Shown here: positions 5,368 to 7,480 of the stretch, one piece after another
Numbering within the stretch: position 1 is the first letter of the stretch
Layout of the letters: every line of letters begins with the position of its first letter
Assembly: GCA_947450745.1 (NCBI GenBank)
Contig: CANFYD010000173.1
Location: forward strand, 1 to 7,480
DNA length: 7,480 bases
Origin: Burkholderiales bacterium
GTDB lineage: Bacteria; Pseudomonadota; Gammaproteobacteria; Burkholderiales; Burkholderiaceae_C
Reading direction: 5' to 3'
Made by a program: the position numbers and the translations under genes
The notes under the pieces: generated by a model
Seen by the model: the letters and a program-made list of their open reading frames with translations, nothing else
Database searches by the model: none
What the model was told of the DNA's origin: nothing

Positions 5368-7419
5368 TTACAAAGCGATGCCGACGCTGAAGTGCAGGCG
5401 CCAGGTTTGGGGTTGGTGGGCGCGCGCAAAGTCAAGCCGCAAGGTGCCCAGCGGGCTGCGGTAGCGCAGCCCCAGGCCATAGCCGTAGTTGGGCTTGAGC
5501 TCGGCCCATGACGGCGCTGCTTGACCCAGGTCGAAAAAGGCCGCACCGAGCAACTCGGGCATGCTTGCCACGAGGGCATGGGCCAGCTCCAGGCTGGCGG
5601 AGGCCATCACCTTGCCGCCGGTCGGGTTGCCATAAACATCGACCGGCCCCAGGTTTTCAAAGCCGTAGCCGCGCACCGATTCGTCGCCGCCGGCGCGGTA
5701 ACGCAGTTTTTCCGGCAGGCCGACGGTGTCGGCGGCCACGATCTGCGCCACTTCAGCCCGGGCGATGCCGAACCATTGGCCGGGCAGCGGCTTGTAGCCG
5801 TGCAGCTTGACGTGGGCGCTGCCGAAGAAGCCGCTGCTGGCCACCGAGCTGTCGGCGCGTCCGGCCCCCAGCAGCAGGCTGGCGGTGAAACCGTCGGTCG
5901 GCAACAGGGTGCTGTTGACGCGCCGCCGGGTCCACTGCACGTTGGCCGATACCGCGCCGGCATCGACGACGGTCTGCGGGGAGGTTTCGTGCGCGCGCAA
6001 GACCTCGGCGTAGACGGTCCGGTCCTGGCCGTCGTTCTCGCGTGCACGGCCCAGGCGCGTGCGGAAGTTGAGTTGGACTTTGTCGCTGTCGCGCAGCCGT
6101 TCCAGATAGACGGCCCCCAACCAGCGCTGCATGTCTTCTTGCGGATGCGAGCTCAGCTCCATGTCCAACGCGCTCTTGTCGCGGCTGAGGTCGAGCTTGG
6201 TGCGGGCGCGCAAGTCCTGATCGAACGGGCGGCGGTTGATGTAGTCCGCACCGATGCGCGGCCCGTCGTCGGCGTTGAAGCCCAGGTTCAGGGTGACTTG
6301 CTGGCGCGCAGCCTCGCGCAGCTTGACGATGACGGGCGAGACTTGGGTGCTGCCACGGAGGCTGGGCGGCGGCTGGTCCGGCGCGCTGGTGGGCGCGCTT
6401 GCTGGCTCGCTCGCTGCTGTTGCCGTTGCTGTTGTTGACGAAGCCGCTGCTGTTGCTGTTGCCGTTGCTGGCATCCCAAGCTCGGGGTCGATCTCCACAC
6501 TGATGCCTTCGAACAGCGTGGTTTTCAGCAGCCGCTCCTGAAAGTCCAGCAAGCGGCGCTCCGAATAGGGGTCGCCCACGCTGTAGCCGGCCAGGCGCTC
6601 GATGCTGCTGCGGGGCTGGTACTTCAGGCCTTCCACCCGCAAGTCGCCGAGTACAAACAGCGGGCCGCTGTTCAGCGCCAGGGCGATGTCGGCGCTGTTG
6701 GCTTCTGTGTTGACCACAGCCGCCGTCGCATCCCAGCGCGCCAGCGGATAGCCCTGCGCCCGCGCTTTGCCCAGCAGCGCGGTCTTGGCGCTGCTCCAGC
6801 GGCCTTGCGTGAACGGCGCGCCGGTGCTCAGCGACCAGTCGTTTTGCAATTGCCGGCGCAACTGGGCCGCCGCTGCCACGCGCTCGGCTGACGGCGGGAG
6901 CTGCTCGGCCGTCGGCTCGGCTGTCGGTGCGGAGGCCGCCTCCGGTGCTTGCAGTGACCCGTTGAAATCGAGGTTGACTTGTTTGACCCGGGTCAGCTCG
7001 CCAGGCTCCACCTTGACGGTGAGGGTCAGCGGCTGACCCGCGCTGCGCAGCACTTCGACCTGAGCGTTGAAATAGCCCTCGGTTTCCAGCAAGGCCAGGG
7101 CCTGTTGCGGCGCGGCCGCGCTGAGCCGCAGCAGTTCCTGCGGGCTCAGGCGTTGGTCGGCCGGGGCGTTGCGAAAGCGCGCCAGGTCCAGATGCTCTTG
7201 CAGCAGGTCGCGCAGCACCGTCGGGGCTTGCACGACGAGGTCGTACTCCGCCACCAAGCGCGCGGTGCTGGAGTTGTTGGCGGAGACCGCCGCCTCTGCC
7301 GCAGCCTTGTCAGCTGCACCTGGCCACCAACCGGCCAGCGTGGAGCAGCCGCCTTGCATCAATAAAATTCCTGCCAGGGCCAAGGCTTGGCACAGGCGCG
7401 GCAGTCCGGCTCGGCTCAT
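5368..7419 (-). CDS. tamA: TamA, BamA/Omp85-family outer-membrane assembly protein
   Basis: TamA is the outer-membrane half of the translocation and assembly module, which works with TamB to insert outer-membrane proteins such as autotransporters. The product has 683 residues, against 577 in E. coli. Residues 1-25 form an export signal ending LLMQGGCS, so Cys25 may be a lipidated residue. POTRA-like domains follow: about 56-140, 142-250 and 253-314. A Pro/Ala/Thr-rich linker (about 315-357) precedes the barrel, and another insertion lies at about 155-183. The barrel begins near 362 (the VTLNLGFNADDGPR segment). It holds the Omp85 loop-6 motif GGDESVRGYGF (Arg583) and ends with GYGLGLRYRSPLGTLRLDFA and a final strand HFSVGIAL, closely resembling the end of E. 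coli TamA. The start is well fixed: an in-frame TGA lies at 7444-7446 and no other start codon occurs between it and this ATG. The ATG overlaps the stop of the upstream gene (ATGA), and tamB follows after 11 bases. Confidence 0.96.
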   Translation of the reverse strand: MSRAGLPRLCQALALAGILLMQGGCSTLAGWWPGAADKAAAEAAVSANNSSTARLVAEYDLVVQAPTVLRDLLQEHLDLARFRNAPADQRLSPQELLRLSAAAPQQALALLETEGYFNAQVEVLRSAGQPLTLTVKVEPGELTRVKQVNLDFNGSLQAPEAASAPTAEPTAEQLPPSAERVAAAAQLRRQLQNDWSLSTGAPFTQGRWSSAKTALLGKARAQGYPLARWDATAAVVNTEANSADIALALNSGPLFVLGDLRVEGLKYQPRSSIERLAGYSVGDPYSERRLLDFQERLLKTTLFEGISVEIDPELGMPATATATAAASSTTATATAASEPASAPTSAPDQPPPSLRGSTQVSPVIVKLREAARQQVTLNLGFNADDGPRIGADYINRRPFDQDLRARTKLDLSRDKSALDMELSSHPQEDMQRWLGAVYLERLRDSDKVQLNFRTRLGRARENDGQDRTVYAEVLRAHETSPQTVVDAGAVSANVQWTRRRVNSTLLPTDGFTASLLLGAGRADSSVASSGFFGSAHVKLHGYKPLPGQWFGIARAEVAQIVAADTVGLPEKLRYRAGGDESVRGYGFENLGPVDVYGNPTGGKVMASASLELAHALVASMPELLGAAFFDLGQAAPSWAELKPNYGYGLGLRYRSPLGTLRLDFARAHQPQTWRLHFSVGIAL
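6415..6470 (-). repeat. simple-sequence Ala/Thr tract with a 17-bp direct repeat in tamA
   Basis: Two identical 17-base copies lie at 6415-6431 and 6454-6470, offset by 39 bases (13 codons), within runs of GTTGCT/GTTGCC hexamers. They encode the Ala-Thr-rich part of the linker at about residues 317-334 of TamA, between the last POTRA and the barrel. Recombination or slippage between copies would remove or add whole codons and keep the frame. Confidence 0.8.
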
Positions 7420-7480
7420 TTGCTCAGGGTACGCATTGCGCCTTCAAGACCGGCCAGCGAGAGCGGGAACATGCGCTGGT
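7416..7480 (-). CDS. 3' end of an unidentified gene upstream of tamA (partial)
   Basis: Of the three - strand frames entering from the right edge, only one stays open up to tamA. It gives 20 residues (QRMFPLSLAGLEGAMRTLSK) and ends in a TGA that shares ATGA with the tamA start (7416-7419). The other two frames stop earlier, one of them at 7444-7446. Such a 4-base overlap is typical of translationally coupled operon genes, and tamA itself has no clear Shine-Dalgarno. The piece is too short to assign a family, and I do not recognise it. Confidence 0.55.
   Translation of the reverse strand, partial: QRMFPLSLAGLEGAMRTLSK

Noticed and set aside
5368..5391. TamA ending in Leu instead of the usual terminal aromatic of outer-membrane proteins
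   Set aside because: E. coli TamA also ends in Leu after a similar final strand (FYIGLGPEL), so this is normal for the family.

Overview
This window looks like an ordinary chromosomal segment of a high-GC Gram-negative bacterium. It is most likely a betaproteobacterium of the Burkholderiales (Rubrivivax/Leptothrix/Roseateles-like). That is an inference from the strong G/C third-position bias, the PEP-CTERM secreted protein, the TamA-TamB pair with long Ala/Gln/Leu-rich sequences, and the lack of any mobile element. No sequence search was possible, so the taxon is not confirmed.

Layout, left to right. (1) Positions 26-526, + strand: a small exported FxDxF-type PEP-CTERM protein. (2) Positions 527-811: an intergenic block with a strong 13-bp hairpin terminator (577-606) that can work in both directions, a tRNA-Arg gene with anticodon CCT on the - strand (667-741), and a possible promoter and leader hairpin for that tRNA. 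(3) Positions 812-5356, - strand: tamB, a 1514-residue inner-membrane-anchored AsmA-like/DUF490 protein. (4) Positions 5368-7419, - strand: tamA, a 683-residue POTRA plus beta-barrel protein of the BamA/Omp85 superfamily. (5) Positions 7416-7480, - strand: the last 20 codons of an unidentified gene whose TGA stop overlaps the tamA ATG.

The - strand genes form one apparent operon: unknown gene, then tamA (4-base ATGA overlap), then tamB (11-base gap). TamA (outer membrane) and TamB (inner-membrane anchor with a long periplasmic beta-rich body) together make the translocation and assembly module, which spans the envelope. It helps insert certain outer-membrane proteins, and TamB-like AsmA proteins are also implicated in phospholipid transport to the outer membrane. 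I saw no strong terminator between tamB and the tRNA, so the first good stop signal for leftward transcription is the shared terminator at 577-606.

I found no convincing new biological system. The points worth a second look are small: simple-sequence linkers with in-frame repeats in both Tam proteins, a possible lipoprotein signal on TamA, a non-canonical acceptor stem in the tRNA, and the shared terminator between convergent transcripts. Several long open frames antisense to tamB and tamA are high-GC shadows and are not annotated.
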